From: Alitta virens | Lineage: Eukaryota; Annelida; Polychaeta; Phyllodocida; Nereididae | Reading direction: 5' to 3' | Assembly: GCA_932294295.1 (NCBI GenBank) | Contig: OW028574.1 | Span: 12,286,215 to 12,350,214 of the forward strand | DNA: 64,000 nt | In this document: piece by piece, positions 26,701-41,700 of the stretch | Layout of the letters: each line of letters begins with the position of its first letter | Position numbering within the stretch: position 1 is the stretch's first letter | Notes under the pieces: model-generated | The model's database searches: none | The model's input: only the letters and a program-made list of their open reading frames with translations | Told to the model about the DNA's origin: nothing | Program-made: the position numbers and the translations under genes

Positions 26701-29700
26701 AAAGAATTCCATTTGGGAAGACATTTTCGCCAAACATCACACTCAACCAAACGTCACACTTCAAGCATGGAGTCTCTCTGGTGACTCCATGCTTCAAGGA
26801 TGATGACAAGTCCCAGCTGTTATTTCTCATACATAACAGAACAATTGTCCCAATTTCCTATGATTTTGTAAACTCTTTAATGACTCATGTCTTAATTTGA
26901 GTATGATTTTACTTATTACTTCAGCATAACATACTATGCCAATAACTTAAAAGTAACATAGGCCCATGCCTATTACCAATAACAGTGACATACCATTTGA
27001 CTGACGAAAAATCGGACAGCGTTCGTACGATCATAGTACATTCAGCATTCTATTGACAATGACTTCATGAACAATACACAGAATCATCTCCTCATTTTAT
27101 GTGTTTTTACCTTAAAGTTTGGCGTCTGTAATAGTCCTCTAAGCTCTTCAGCCATGGGGTGACCATGAGCAGCATTTAAGGAGTTCATGACATCACCACA
27201 AAGTTCTTGAGAATTGTCGGCCACGGGTGACAGTCGGTGTCGCTGGAGGTTGACCTCCACCATCTGAAACACACATGACAATCAAGAAACCACTTCAAAA
27301 GATTCACAGGGAAAAATAGGAGAAAAATAGCTCAAGGGGCTTCACAATAAATACATTATCATGACAAACCCCAAGCACAATTTTTTACTTTAAGTGTCTT
27401 TTCATTATGGAGCATGACACATTACTCACTGATATTTTTTTTAGATAAAATCAGAAATGTAAAATGTTGTTTTACTAATTAATATGTAAGAATGGATTAA
27501 GAGAGGAGAATTGTACCAATTGTGGTACTTATTAGTTGATTAGTTCAAACTATTCAAAAAACATTGACCTTTACTATTTTTAAACATGACCAGTTGACTG
27601 ACCCCATAAAATAGTCCATTTTGTCTGTATTGTGTGTCTATAACTCACAATACCAGTGTTATACCACTGAAATTAATGGGTTTATTTTTGCTGTTTTGGA
27701 TTACACATGGACACAGGTCTGCATTGACCAAAGCCTTCCAAAGGGGACTGAATACTATGAATTATAATACAGTGCACATAATAATGAAATATCAATACAG
27801 ACTCTTCTTACTATTCAGATATCTACAAATCAGGATATGTAGTAATTTACAACAGGTTATTGCCGTAGTACCAAAACTAAAAGAGGCTAAAACTTCGAAA
27901 CGACACCGGTTTTTCACCAAGATCCGACCAATTCAGCAAATATTCGTACCTTATTGTGAATGCGCAAGGCCTGTTGGAATCGCGAGTTGTTGAACAATGT
28001 AGAGATTTGAGCCACATCTTTTTGATCTTCCGCTGACCTCAGCTGTTTCTGCAGGTTTTGTAAGGATGCAAAGAGGTCTTCTACGACTGAATTTGCAAAC
28101 CAGAAGATTGATTAATCAGACATCCGCAACTCACAATACATTTATTTCACAAACATTTAACATGAAAAAGAACTCTGTAATGTAAGTTCCAACAAAATAA
28201 GCAGAAGAGGCTCCTAATTATAAATAATATCTCCACTGATGAGGAGCTACATTTAGGATTTATCACTTCAAAAAGGCTTCTAGAGAGCAAACTTTTGGTG
28301 TATTCATTGCAAAGTTGGGAAAATAGCATTGAAAGATTTTGAACAGAGCTTGGCGTTTAATTGTACAAGTCTTTAAAGCGAGGCTGTTGTTTTAAGGTGG
28401 GGTTCTACATTAGTTCTACTGCATACTATGAAAAGTCCCTTGCAACTGGTTCAACTTAATTTACTGAACAAAGACAGCTCTGGTTGACAGCATACTCTCT
28501 AAAAAAGTGTTTCCCATGATCACAATTAACTCCTGTTTTTATAAAAGCTCTATTTTGGCAAGTAAATGAGAACATGACCAAGCTTTTCAAAACATGACGA
28601 AGGTATGCAAAAAATAAGATCAAAATACTCGGAGGCTTTAGAACATGAACAATGATGAGGACCTATATCTGTTCACCTGTGCAGTCTATAAAAACTACAT
28701 ACCAAAACAAGTTTATTTATTTACAGAAATCACCAAAACAAGATATATTCATACACATATTCGGCCCCCAAGTATTGGCAAATAGAACATGCAGTGAATC
28801 ATGAAAAGTAACATTTAAATTTTCCCATAAATATGACAAACATGAAATGGTTCATTTGAGGTGAGAACGTGGATTTAAGTCTTAATTAATATAAGCTCCA
28901 CAGCAAATTGTTAATTGACTTGCAACATTTCATGGTGTCTACCATCAAATCATTATTTACTTGTGGGATCAGCTTTTATCCATGATTTACAAATAGAGAG
29001 GAGCAGCTCAAAGTAGTCCACTTAGAAATCAATAACTCAAGTGATTCAGTAAGTGATTGGCTTAACCAAACAACTAGTGTTTAAATTGATCACATTATTC
29101 AGTCATGAATCATGGCAAACAGCTGATTCAGTGGGAAATTACAACACATGTCAATAAATAAATAGCTTTTTGCATACAACATGATATTATCAGCTATATA
29201 TTGAGTGACAACCTTGGTGATTTGGTAGTAGGATGTAGTGTGTATCAAACTTACCTAAGAGTTTTCTAGGATATGACGCCACAGAATGAGGTCTAGATTC
29301 AGTATCCTCCACATATGTGGGGTTAATAAAGCCCGGCTGCTGAGCTAGCTGAGCTTGCTCCTCAAGGGATTGAAGTTTTTTCGATCCCCGAAGGGAAGCC
29401 CTTAAGAATTCCTCCTCTTTGAGGTGTCTGTCCTCCTCCTCGCGTCTCTTGCGAAGGTCCTCCTGATACTTGCGTATCCTCTCCATCTCGTCTGCCGTAG
29501 CATCGTGAGTCGCAGGGGCCTGCTGCTGAGGCTGCTGTTTGCGAGGGGAGGACGACTTTGTCAATGTTGGAGGGTAACTGGGTTTCTCTTTCTTTTGACC
29601 AATAAAGTTCTCGGGCACATCGATGGCCATCTCTCGATGCGGCCGTCGGTCAAGGTCAGAGTCTGAGTCATAATTGAGATGGTCATCCGAACTGTGGTTG

Positions 29701-32700
29701 ATCATGTATTGGTTGCTGTTTATGGCGGCCATCTTGTGACCTCCGGCATGCTCGTGGATGAGGCCGTTAGAGCGCCCGTTTACGTAGCCATTCACCATGG
29801 CAGTGTCCATGTTTTCCTCACTCGGATGGGAGGATATACAGGGGCTCCCTGAGGTACCCTTTGGAGAAGGAGCCTCTTTCGAAGGTTCTTCCAGGGCAGG
29901 AGTATTCTCTCCTTCCTGTTCTGCTGTATTTTCTTGATTGACCTCCTCTACCTCAGTTCCATGGGGTTCCTCGCTGTTGCCCTGTAGGAGGCTGATGTCC
30001 AACGCTTGAACTTTGTGCTGGGCCGTCAGGTCCTCCAGGCGCTTGCGGGCAGTTTCCTCAACTGCCACCACGTAGGCATTCTGGATGTCCCTGCCTTCCC
30101 GAGCTGCAAAGACACAAATGCTCACAATTAGTAAAGTCATTTACTGCACCACAATACATGTATCATGTACATGTACTTCAAAGCAATTAGACAATTTTTT
30201 CACAATGCAAATTATCAGTCAATGATCCTATTTTTGCAACAATCTCACTATATCTGACTCGATTACCAGCTGGGTCGTGATTTCTAAACGATGTAAGGAT
30301 AAAACACCCATAAATACTGAGTGTATTGATTCTGACAAATAAAACAGCTGTACACACTTTGCGTGTACATATCTACTTGTAATCAGATACACTTCATGTA
30401 CAGTGTATCACACTAAAATGCACCACCTCAGCAATTCAGTATATCACCAAAAAACTGAGTTAAGCCTTGAAAATAAACACAACTGTAATCTGCCAAAGTG
30501 GGAGGTCGTATTGACCAGTCAATTACACTGGCTGCCAAATCGGCCAATCTGAGAACAACCAAATGCCCAAGGCATGATAAGATGACCAATGAGTGTTTGC
30601 TCTAGACCCCCACAGTGGACAGAGGTGGTCAGCAGTGACCACTGGTCAAACATTACGCACTTAGCACCACAAAACTACCAAGGACTAAGCTATAATAATC
30701 CCTATTGCAAACTGAATGATCCATTCATTCACCTACATAATCAATGAATGAGGTGTTTAGTTGAATACAACACTGCAATTTCTGAACAGTCCACTTTGTA
30801 ATCTATTTTTGAGTATTTTGCAATATTGGCATACGTCTTAATCTGTTTCATTATCTATTTAAGTGCTTTGGTGAAGCTGTGAAGCTATTTTTCGAGGCCT
30901 TGACGAATTTAATGCCTATGGCTTCCTTTAATATTGGAAACTATTTTCAATAGCAATAGATCTACCATTGATGAAAACATTGTCAACTTCTTAAGCAGCT
31001 AGCACAGACAATTCTAAATCTGATGAATATTGAAAATGAGTGGAGCCTATTTCCATGCGAGCACTCCTGATGCATTGCAGTTCTAGCGAAGTGACATTTC
31101 ATGCAAGGACTGTGGTTCTGGGGGCACCAGGGACTATTCTAATTCTAAATCTTGTGAGATGACTGAAACCAGACCAGCTAGCACATCGATCAGGCCTGCT
31201 TCCTCCAGAGGCTTAAATCAATTTCTGGCACATTTTGTACTTGTCCTGGCAAGCTATTTCAAAGATGAGAGCTTTTCTCTCCAAGAATTTTTAAATGTCT
31301 TAACATTCCCTTCAAGTTTCCTTATAGTAAAAAGCATCCAGGCAAGTAAAACAAGATATAAATATACATGAGAAACAGAGCAGTTTATGTCTGTGATATT
31401 GAGCCTTGGACTACCAAGATTTCACTTGCCAAATTACCTAACACACACGAAGTTCTAAAGTTTGTTCATTTCGAGGCAGTCTTTATTTTTACTGAAGTTT
31501 ACCCCTGAGTCTAAATGAGACCATGCAAAGTTTTAATTATACAAAATTAACATTTATATTTCTTAAAACGTGATGGTGGCCCCAGCTTCTAAACGAGACT
31601 GGTATCCACATACACCATGCTTGTAACCATGAAAATACGGTAGCTGATTGAGAGATCTGAAGGACACTGGTCATACGGTCAAGTACATTGTACAAGCAAT
31701 TTATTATGCGGTTCAGAGGGAGTGACCACCAGTTCGTGACACATTGACATAAATGCAACCTGTCACGCCAGTCACAAGAAAGCTGCATGTCCAGGACAAT
31801 TTCCTAGCAAAGATCTCTATGTGGTAAAAAGAATCAAGCATGAGTCTTTCTCCAACGTTTTTTAAGCATAACCTAATCAAACAGGAAGGAAGCCCAGTTC
31901 CAGGGAAGCACTTCTCACTTCTGATACACACGGATACATCGCAGTTCTAGCAAAGTGACACTTCATGCTTTGAGGGGTTGTGACGTTACTTCACTCAGTA
32001 CTAGTGCAAGGACTGCAGTTGTGAAGGCCCAAGAGACCCTAATTCTTGATCTTGTGAGGTGACTGAACTTCCAAGCTGAAACTGACTGGGTAGACTTTTA
32101 ATCTGGCTAAATGGCTATAAAGTGTAAAATTGGTATCCCACCTAAAGCACACACACACAGTGACACACTACTAGGTGTTTTGTAGCAGCACAATGTCTAA
32201 CATACCACAACATGGACAAACAAGCACCATCATAGTCTAGTATCATAGTCTAGCATATCATCATTATGCCTGCCTTTTAGCAATAAGCCTACAATTTGCC
32301 TGGACCTCGGTCCTCTGGTGACCCAGACAAGAACAGCATGATCTTTAGACAATACTTAAAGGACAAGTGCGGATGAAATAGGAGATATTTTGCATTCTTG
32401 GTGTCCCAAGTCATCGTGGGAATTCGTACACACTATCCCAAAACAGTCTTTCACTGCTCAAACTGCTTGGGTATGTATTAAACTATACAATAGCAGGGTA
32501 AACCCCGTGACATTCTTGGCCACAAAATCTCGAGGTTGGCGAGATCAGAGCGCCACTCAGTGACCCAGGTGACACCGAGGATCAAATTCTGCCATAAAAT
32601 TCCCTCGGAGCTATTGCAAGACTCCTTGCCTGTCAACATCATTGCAATCTGCACAAATAACATGACACGATCCAGCATTCACATGCTGCAACATTACTCC

Positions 32701-35700
32701 AGGGCTGCTTATCACAAATCACATGTACATTATGTGATCCATGTTTCGCGTTAGTGAGTGTATATAATCACTATAGTCATGACCGAAACATGACGTGTGT
32801 TTATTCCTGCAGTCACTATAGATATGCCTCTATGGTTTATAAAAACATTTTTGTGATGAATAGGTAAGTTTTGGTTGGGAATAGGTATACCAATTATTCA
32901 CTCTTGTGATGGGGCTGTAATACAAGATCATCCTTACTTTTGGAAAGCAAAATTATGCAGAGAGTTTAATAATACAAACATGTTTTAGTTGGGCTTAAAT
33001 GCATTGACAAATAATTCAACCATATAGATTAATGACGTAATTTATGACGTCATTAATTTCCACTATAAAGTCCTACACTTCGTGGTGACTGTAGCTTGTG
33101 TAATTTACTGTAAATGTTCTTGGCCTAAATCAATGACTTTTTTACATTGTGCCTTTCAGTGGTGCTTCTGGTTTTCGTTCATTTTCTTATTTTCATTAGC
33201 ACACTTTTTTGTCGTCTTAGCAACCTCGTAAAAGCGGCCCTGAAGCTGTCACCGAGGCCCTAATTTTCACTTCGAAATTTCTCGTTCGAATAAATATTTT
33301 CGCAAACCTGTCTACAACTTGCAAGCATGTGGAATTTGGTCTCTGCCGACCTAGAAAGTGGGCAGGGTAAAATGGAAGGGTAAAAGAGGTCAGCCACCCC
33401 TGGGAGAGGGTAAGGGGCAAATTGAACATGAGTTGTAAGTAGCCTATGCCTTGAGTACAGAGCGAAGGTGCAAGTGTACTGCAGACAGGTGCAGGGCTAC
33501 GCAGGAGATCTGTGTACACAAAAACTCCAAACAATCTTCAACATGTTCAGTGATCAATGGGGAATGGCCATGATATCTGCTTCCTATGCTTTGAACATGT
33601 GTTCGGAATCCACGCACAACTGTGACCTCTTCCATGTTCTCTTGTGATAAACAAGAATTACAGAAAACATCAAGATTGTGGTCAATACAAACAGGTATAT
33701 ATATGCTCAATTCAGGAAATACAAAGTATTTAAAGCCTATTTCAAGTACTTTTTATATTATATTAAATTCAGTTTCAGGCTTTCAGAGTGATCGCAACAG
33801 CTTTACAAAAGGGAAAATTCTCTCTAAATATTGAACTTGGCAGTTTTTAATCACCATTTTTGGTCTAACCACAGAAAACGTGTATTTACTTGCGATTGAT
33901 GCTAAACTATGTTGAAGAAACCACAGCTAGGGCATCCAATGTAAGACCTAGGATAAGACAGAGCATCTGGAAGCTGTAAAACAATCATGAATCAAGATGA
34001 TCAGCAGCAGCAGCAGCAGCAGAAAGCATCTTTCTAAATGATGTACAATTGCAGAGCATGCAACCAAGTTATCTGATGGTAGAGGCATACATGACTTGAG
34101 AAGGTTTCTCATGATAGCCTACCGCATTTTCTTGATTATAAGGCTCTATTTTTGGAGAGGACTCAATAAGAATTGCGTTGAGCTCATGTTAAAATCTATT
34201 ACGTTAGATTCAGTTTCAGCTTCTATAGGCTTTCCAGCTGCCTTTATCTTAGACCCGGTACTTCAGATGTATCTCGTTAAGGCACTAGTGGAATTTTCAA
34301 TTGAAAATCCATCTTGAACTTAAGACCTAGCCTATAAATGTGTCCTTGAAGGTAATTTTGACACTTTCATAAGTTTGAATTGCAATTGTCTAAAAGTCAG
34401 TGCAATGATGAGATACTATATATATAAGGTCCAACAATCAACACAACTGTTTATCACACCACAGTGTTTGGCAACATGAGAATAGGTTTACAGCGGAAAG
34501 CAACGAAGAAACCAATATTTTATGCAAAGAGTGGGCTACACTGCAGTAAGCTGAATGATTTCTTGCATTGCACTGCAAAATTTTGCACTATCTCATCTTC
34601 AGAGAGATGCACCACCAAGCAGCGATTTTGAAGCTACATCCAGATCTACATAGAGGTTTCAGATGTAAACAGATGAGGCAGAACAACAGACAAGAAAGGA
34701 TATAGAAGATGGGCTCAGAGACAAGACAGAGATGTCACTTGAGATTGCATTAAGCGACTCACTCGTCTTCTTCGCTCATCATCCCAAAAAGATTGTCTCT
34801 AAAATGAGGCAGACTGGGTACACAAGCCTGGCAGTTGAGCCTATCTACAGCATTGTACAGTGATCCGCTACAAACTGGGCCATCATAAAAATTTACTGGT
34901 CTTTTTATATAGTGAGGTCGTCCAAATAATAAGGTGAAATGGGACCTGTTGAGGTGTGCATACAATCAATCAAGCAATCTTTCCATCAATCAATCACATT
35001 CCACAAATTATATATATTAGACCTCGGATGAACTAGACCTATACAATTTATAAAAAGCTAAAAGCAGTTCTAAACTCAGTTTATATTCCTTTTCTATCCT
35101 ATAGCTCAGGTGGGTGTGATCAATATTTCATTCCATATACGAAATTTAGGCTACTGACGATCCCCCCCCCCCCCCAACCCCAAAAAAAAAACACACGTGC
35201 CGATATAGAATGTCTTCCGACCTGCTTCAAATTAACACAGTCAACAAGGCAACGCTGCGTTTCCATGGCAACCGAGTTAATCTTTCCTCTCATTGAGCTA
35301 TTTGTTCAATCTGCCAAGAAACGAAGCTCGTGCGTCTAGTAAACATCTGATCACGTCTGGCAAAAAATTCCAAAACGAATACGAAATTTGCCGAAACGGC
35401 TAAATAAAAACACTGACCGAAACGGTTAATAAAAGAATAATATCAACTCGAAAGGAGCCAGTAGCAAAGTAGCACATAAACACTGCATTATGGGAGTGAC
35501 TTTTTTTACGCGCTAAACTACTAACAGAAGTGGGCTAGAGTGGATGGATAGGCTACACAGAGTGCTCTGCTGCAGCAACAAGTGAATGATGAAGCAGGGG
35601 AGATGCAGACCAACTAAGTTGGTGTTTATTTGTTGTAGATGATGCAGCTTTGATGCTGTCACACCGTATCACCTGTTCCCTACCAAATGTATCCATCACC

Positions 35701-38700
35701 TATGTTTAGTGGGAGTATATACAATAACATTCGACATTTGTTTATTGTACAACATGATAGACTGCTCAATACATAGTTACAGGACAGTGCTAGACCGTAT
35801 TAATCATGTTATACAATAAACACTGTATTTACCACGTTATACAATATACACTGTATCTATTGCAAAGTGTCAAGTGATAGGCAATAGAATGAACTTCCTT
35901 AAATTTATAGTTGGATATACCATGGATATATATACTCAGCAACTTAATACCTCATAGGTCCTATAACTTGTATGTGCCAAGTCTGAAATCAAGTTTATTC
36001 ATAATCTATCTATCACTAAAAATTGACTATATCTAATACATGGTATGTGCCTTAAAGTTCTACTAACACATTACCTAGCCCCCATTCTACACGCTACATT
36101 TGTATGTACATTTGAAGGATTGAAGCACTCATACCCTTTCCTGGGGCAACATTGTACACCCCTCTCCCCACCACCGTCTGTTTTCTATCACTCCCCACGC
36201 TCTGCCAGACCAACCCCACGACAAAGGGTCATAATGTCCAATCCCCAAACCGTCCAATCTGAAATCATTCGTGTGATATTGTGCAGAGATGGCCTCTGAT
36301 CCGGCCATGGTGCTAGCAACAACTTCAGGCTGTTGTGTCTGCCAACAAAATGCTAGAATGCCTGAGGGGAGTTGAAAATACACCCAGACACCAGTGTTGG
36401 CCCAGGGATGGTGCTTATCAGATGCAAAGAATGAAACTCATCATTCATCATTCATATACACCGCCTGTAATGTGTTTACATACTTCATATATATAGGGAC
36501 ACCCTACCATAAGACCACCCTTGAGAATCGATATAGTGATCTTTATTGATAGCAAAGGTGGTCGTAATTCTGAACATTTACATAATCACAGGTTTAGGTT
36601 CGTTCATTGATGTGGTTAAAGTTGATTGATCATAATATTGAGTGGTCTTAATTTTGGTGTCACACTGTGCAGGGGCGGATCCAGACAATTTATCACAGGG
36701 GAGTTGAAAATTAAAATGTTTTGCGAGGACCGCTGAATTTTTTTAATATTTTTCTAAATTAAAATGTACTTGACCAAAGGGGGGGGGGGGGTGGGTTATA
36801 TAAATATTGTATAATGAATGTGACACATCCATATTGTCCTAAGTCTGGTAGACTTTGTATAACCAAATAACTTGGCCATAAGTCACATTTGCTAATATTT
36901 ACATAACAAAACCACGGAGCTAAAGAGTCTTCCCCAGCCAGCCAGACCCGAGGTTTACATTCAATCTGTACAGACAGAGCAAAACCAGGAGTTTAAGGTC
37001 CTTAGCAAAACATAGCAAGCACCAAATCCCCAGAGTCTGAAGCCAATTGCTGACCAGATGACCACTTTCTGCCCAAATGACCACTTCCATTGCTTTGCCA
37101 GCAGTTAATTGAAAACACCTGGTTCAGTGGGCAGGTATGGGAACACATTGGAACTAGACCTACCTCAGACACAGTTTAACCTCTCCAATATGGCCTCCCC
37201 TCTCACCAGTGGTTCCTGCTGAGGTGGCCTATTATATTGAAGTCATCTAGATTAGATGATCACATCAGTGAGGTGAAAACAACACAAACTTCCACTGCAT
37301 CAGAGACCCAGAAATGCAACCATGGATACCTCTTACAAAAACTTACTACAGCTATACTACAGTCTACGGCCTTCCAAATAACTCCAGCTATAGCCTATTC
37401 TGAGCAGCTGAGCAGCTATGTGGGATATTCCACACTTAGTGCTATACAAAGCTAATATACAGTATTTACTTCAGTATTACCCATGTGGTTCAATATATTA
37501 AAGAACATCTTCACTAATGAATCAGTAATCTCTGGAGGTGAAATTAGATTGTACAATACATCAGTTTAAAGCTGCATTGTCTGTCAAATTTGCAATAGTT
37601 CATAAAGAACCTTTATCAATCAAGGCACACTAAATTTGTGTGATCTAATGATTTTATCAGACATTAATTACTAAAAAAAAAAAATCATATATTGAGAGAA
37701 AATACAGACCAAAACATTGGAAACACAATGGAAATGACATCATCACCAATGTTTAGTATTGTGATGTCATCACTGGGTTTGTTTACATATTGAGTTTTTG
37801 ATGGCATGAAAAACTAATATTTATATTATTTATTATAAATTAAAACTAAATTGTTGACTAAAAATGGGCATGTTATGGTAAGATATATCATGAAACAAGA
37901 AGGCAGTATTGATTTATATCATTACCTTTATGTTCAAATTTGACAGACAGTGCACCTTTAAGCTTTAAGCCACTTGGAAGTACCCTGATAATCTTGTAAT
38001 TGAGCAGATACGACAATAGTCACAATAGCAACAGTACATTTATAATTGTATAGTGTGTATAAGAGACATTAGGAGCCATTATATGCCAGTCTGACCACTC
38101 CACACACTGAACTCTAAAATACTGACACTGACAGTCTTGCAGTTGGCACATCTTCAAGTTGAGACCACAACATATCTCCGATATCTGGCACCTGTTACAC
38201 GGCCGACCACATGAAGAATACCAGTCTACAATGTATTCCTTTACAATAACATAGTTGGCACCAGACCAAGTCACTTCTACAAGTTTCTACTCTTATTCTA
38301 TCCCGCCCATTCATTAGTTATTCACACGATAAAATAGCCTTAGAAATTTTTAGAAATCAAGCAGCATTTGTAACATATTAATGACTGCTTTGCAGTGCTT
38401 TCAATGTAAGGTTAATATAAACTTTCTACATTTACAAATACCCAATGGATAGATGGATAGACAGACAGACGCACAAAGACAAGATGATAGGTCATTGACC
38501 TTTCCTAACATCTACAGAAGATAAGTCCACCCTTCACTCCAAGCTGAAACTAAAAGCAAAAAACCTTAGAGAATATACCTTGCAGAGAATGACAAAAAAT
38601 GCATCAATATTTCTGCAACAGCTGCAAAGAAATGAGTTCTTTCGTAGCTTCATTGTGAAGCTTTGAATCTATTGTAACATATACATGATATCTATAGCAG

Positions 38701-41700
38701 AATCATGCTCTCCAAGATGAATTTCATCTCAAATGCCTAATATCTCCATATCATTCATTCATGGCTAAAGAATCATCAGCATTTTTTACCCCATTATTCT
38801 CCTAATTCATTCAAATTTTAATACCTTTATTCTGACTTCATTACCACAATTGAGAACAAAAACCTTCTTATTGTCACGTGCTCACGTTCCAATGAGATTG
38901 TGACGTCATCCTTTTGTCACGCTGTCCTTAAGCAATCAAGCTTTAAGGCATTTTAGATTCAATTTGGGGTCATCCTTGGTTGGGGGGGGGGGGGTTTGGT
39001 AGGAGAAATCTGCTAAATACTGCACTAGGGACAACATAATATTGCTGTCACATGTTCTCATCATATGGTGTCATGAGTTATAACCGCCCAGGGGCGTACT
39101 TGTTACTTAATATTACATAATCTAGGTCATACCTGGCGAGTTCCCACCTCATAACATTTGCATCAAAATGACTTTGTCATTCCAATATACCGTATTTTCA
39201 CGTTACAAACCAGGGGAAATAATTTATGACGATATTACTAAAACTGTGTCAATTAACAATACAGTCACTAATAAATCTATAGTTCTCTGTATTTCTCAAG
39301 ACCTAGCTTACAATTGGGTAAAACAGCTTTTATAAGATTCTAAGTTAGTACTACTAACACCAATAGACTTATCAAGGTTATTGGATTGAATTAGCCCAAC
39401 GGATACCACATGGGCACTAGTAATGCCACCATGTGAGTTGAAAGAGATCAGAGTTGGCTGTCACACTGCACTTACTGCAGGCAGCTGGATCTTTATCTGA
39501 CCCAGGCTGCTTATCTGACCAGCCAGCCAGGCCTCTAATAATGACCAGATCAGCTACATAAGCTGTCTGATAACCTAGTACTTGTGGTAACTTAATTCCA
39601 CCATGGAGTCACTAGAGACTCCATGATTCCACCAAGAACCTTTTACTCCAGCTCCTTGATTCCACCAAGTGAAAAACACACCAGGAAAAAATACAGCTGA
39701 TATTTAAGTGAAAGTACCAGGTATTCCTATGCCGGGAATTGAACCCACAACACTCATGAGCTGGTGGCCAATTACATCATGTAGTACTAGTGGAGGTACC
39801 CTGGCGAGTAATGACGTCACGACTTAATAAGCACATGAACCAATCGCATCAAAGCAAGATTCAGGGGGAAAAAAATGAATTATACATGAACATTGTCTTA
39901 GAAATCCTCTGTTATCCACAAGATGAGGCAGTATAGAGCTTGGAAAATGCTGTGAAGGGCTTGTCATGGCTTGAGTTTCAGATTCACTTTCTATCTTGCA
40001 TGCAACAGCTAATGGGCTCCATGCCGACGCTTAATCTCATTTGCAGCTGACAGTTGCAGAGATTCCCTGCAGCAAACGGGTCTGTCTAACACTGCATATG
40101 CAGGCAAGCCCTGCAGGATGTGCTGCAGCAAAGTAAACAACTGCCACTCTGGCTTACCTAGCAGAAACACGGTCCCTTTTATACTAATTGCATAGGTGAT
40201 AGTTGTTCAACAAATGTCACCAAATTAAATGGAAAGTTAAATAAATATACAGAATGGACCACATAAACTCAATCTTAAATTTACTCCATAAACATTTAAA
40301 ACTTACATTCAAATATTGTATATTAATTACAAGGACCAGTTTACCATCCTGGCATCCAATTCTGTCAATCTTTTTAATTCAGTGTCTTGAAAATACGACA
40401 CCACTTGCATGCATCACTCCAGCACAGGTTTCCTGGTTGGCATGCATGCAAAAATTCACTCAAAAACCAATATACAGTATAATGGTCGGTATGTGTATAC
40501 CAGATGGTCGCTAAATAGAGGTTGACCCACACTGCATAACCTTATCCAAAAGCAAAACTAGCCTAGAGGTTATCAATAATAAATGGCAATCAACTGAAGA
40601 AAGCAGAATAATTGACAGGAACAAGTCATAATTGATCAACCACTGTCACACAAATTCCATAATAGTCCTCTTAATTGCTATCATTAATGACTGGCTGATT
40701 GTTAGACACTCTGCCTCAATTAGACCGGCTTCCTGCAGCTAGATTCATCAACTCACCTCACTACAGACATGAACACCTGTTTACCTGTAACCATGGCAAC
40801 GAAAAAAGTATTCCCCTCAGGTCTACTCCAAGCGTGACGAGGGTGTTTACAAGTTTTTACCCCTCAGCAAACTGAAATTATTCAACCGTGACTTCAATGT
40901 TTGGAGAACTTTTGACAATATTCCATTAAACATGGCTTCCTCCTTTTTAACAATATTAATTCAAATATAGTCCTATCATTTCATAAAATTTCGAAAAAAT
41001 TAAAATTCTTGATATCATAATAATACTGCCCTTCTCAAAATGTCTAAGCATTGTCTGAAGTTAACAGATTCTTCTGAATTAGAGCCGCCCACTTTAAACT
41101 TAAATTGTGAAGAGGCTTTTCATCTTTTCAAGAATTTAGCAATTATTCTTCAAAGACAAAAGCAGAATTGTCTGGTGCATCTAAATGAATTATCGCCCAT
41201 GTCATTTTCGTAATTCAAAGACAATTCCTTGAGAAATAAAGCAAACAAGCCAAGCTTTGTGTAATCGTTACAAAATTGATTGATTCAAAACGTGTCTGGC
41301 AAAGTCGAAAGTGTTGCCATGGAAACCTAGAAATTAATTGGAGGAGAAAGCTGTCAATTATGCTTAAGGGCAGCTCGTGTATGCTACAATATTCCACAAT
41401 ATCATATGATATGTAAGCAATCAGTAGATGACTGCAAGGTTCCCATGGACTTAATTGCATCCTACAATATCATGAGAACATGAATATGCAAGATGAGTGT
41501 TTGATTTGATGTTACAATGATGACGTTATAGAATCTAGATACACTCGGCAAAACAATACAGTGTAAATAACTACATAATGTCTAATAATGAATCAATAAT
41601 TCTATGAAATCTTAGATGATCTATAACAGTGTGCCAGGAGGAATCGCCATTTATCCATGACTTACTCAGATACTGTACTGGTGGTATTGTGATGATCAGC

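Noticed and set aside
34002..34022. (CAG)7 as a possible polyglutamine tract
   Set aside because: It lies in an intron with no exon boundaries or conserved flanking codons.
36670..36790. CAGGGGCGGATCCAG followed by a poly(G) tract
   Set aside because: It resembles a hAT-like left terminus, but no matching right end or target duplication could be found nearby, so no element was called.
38489..38501. AGGTCATTGACCT inverted nuclear-receptor half-sites (IR1)
   Set aside because: A 13-base match in a 16-kb intron is too weak to call alone; no supporting cluster was seen.
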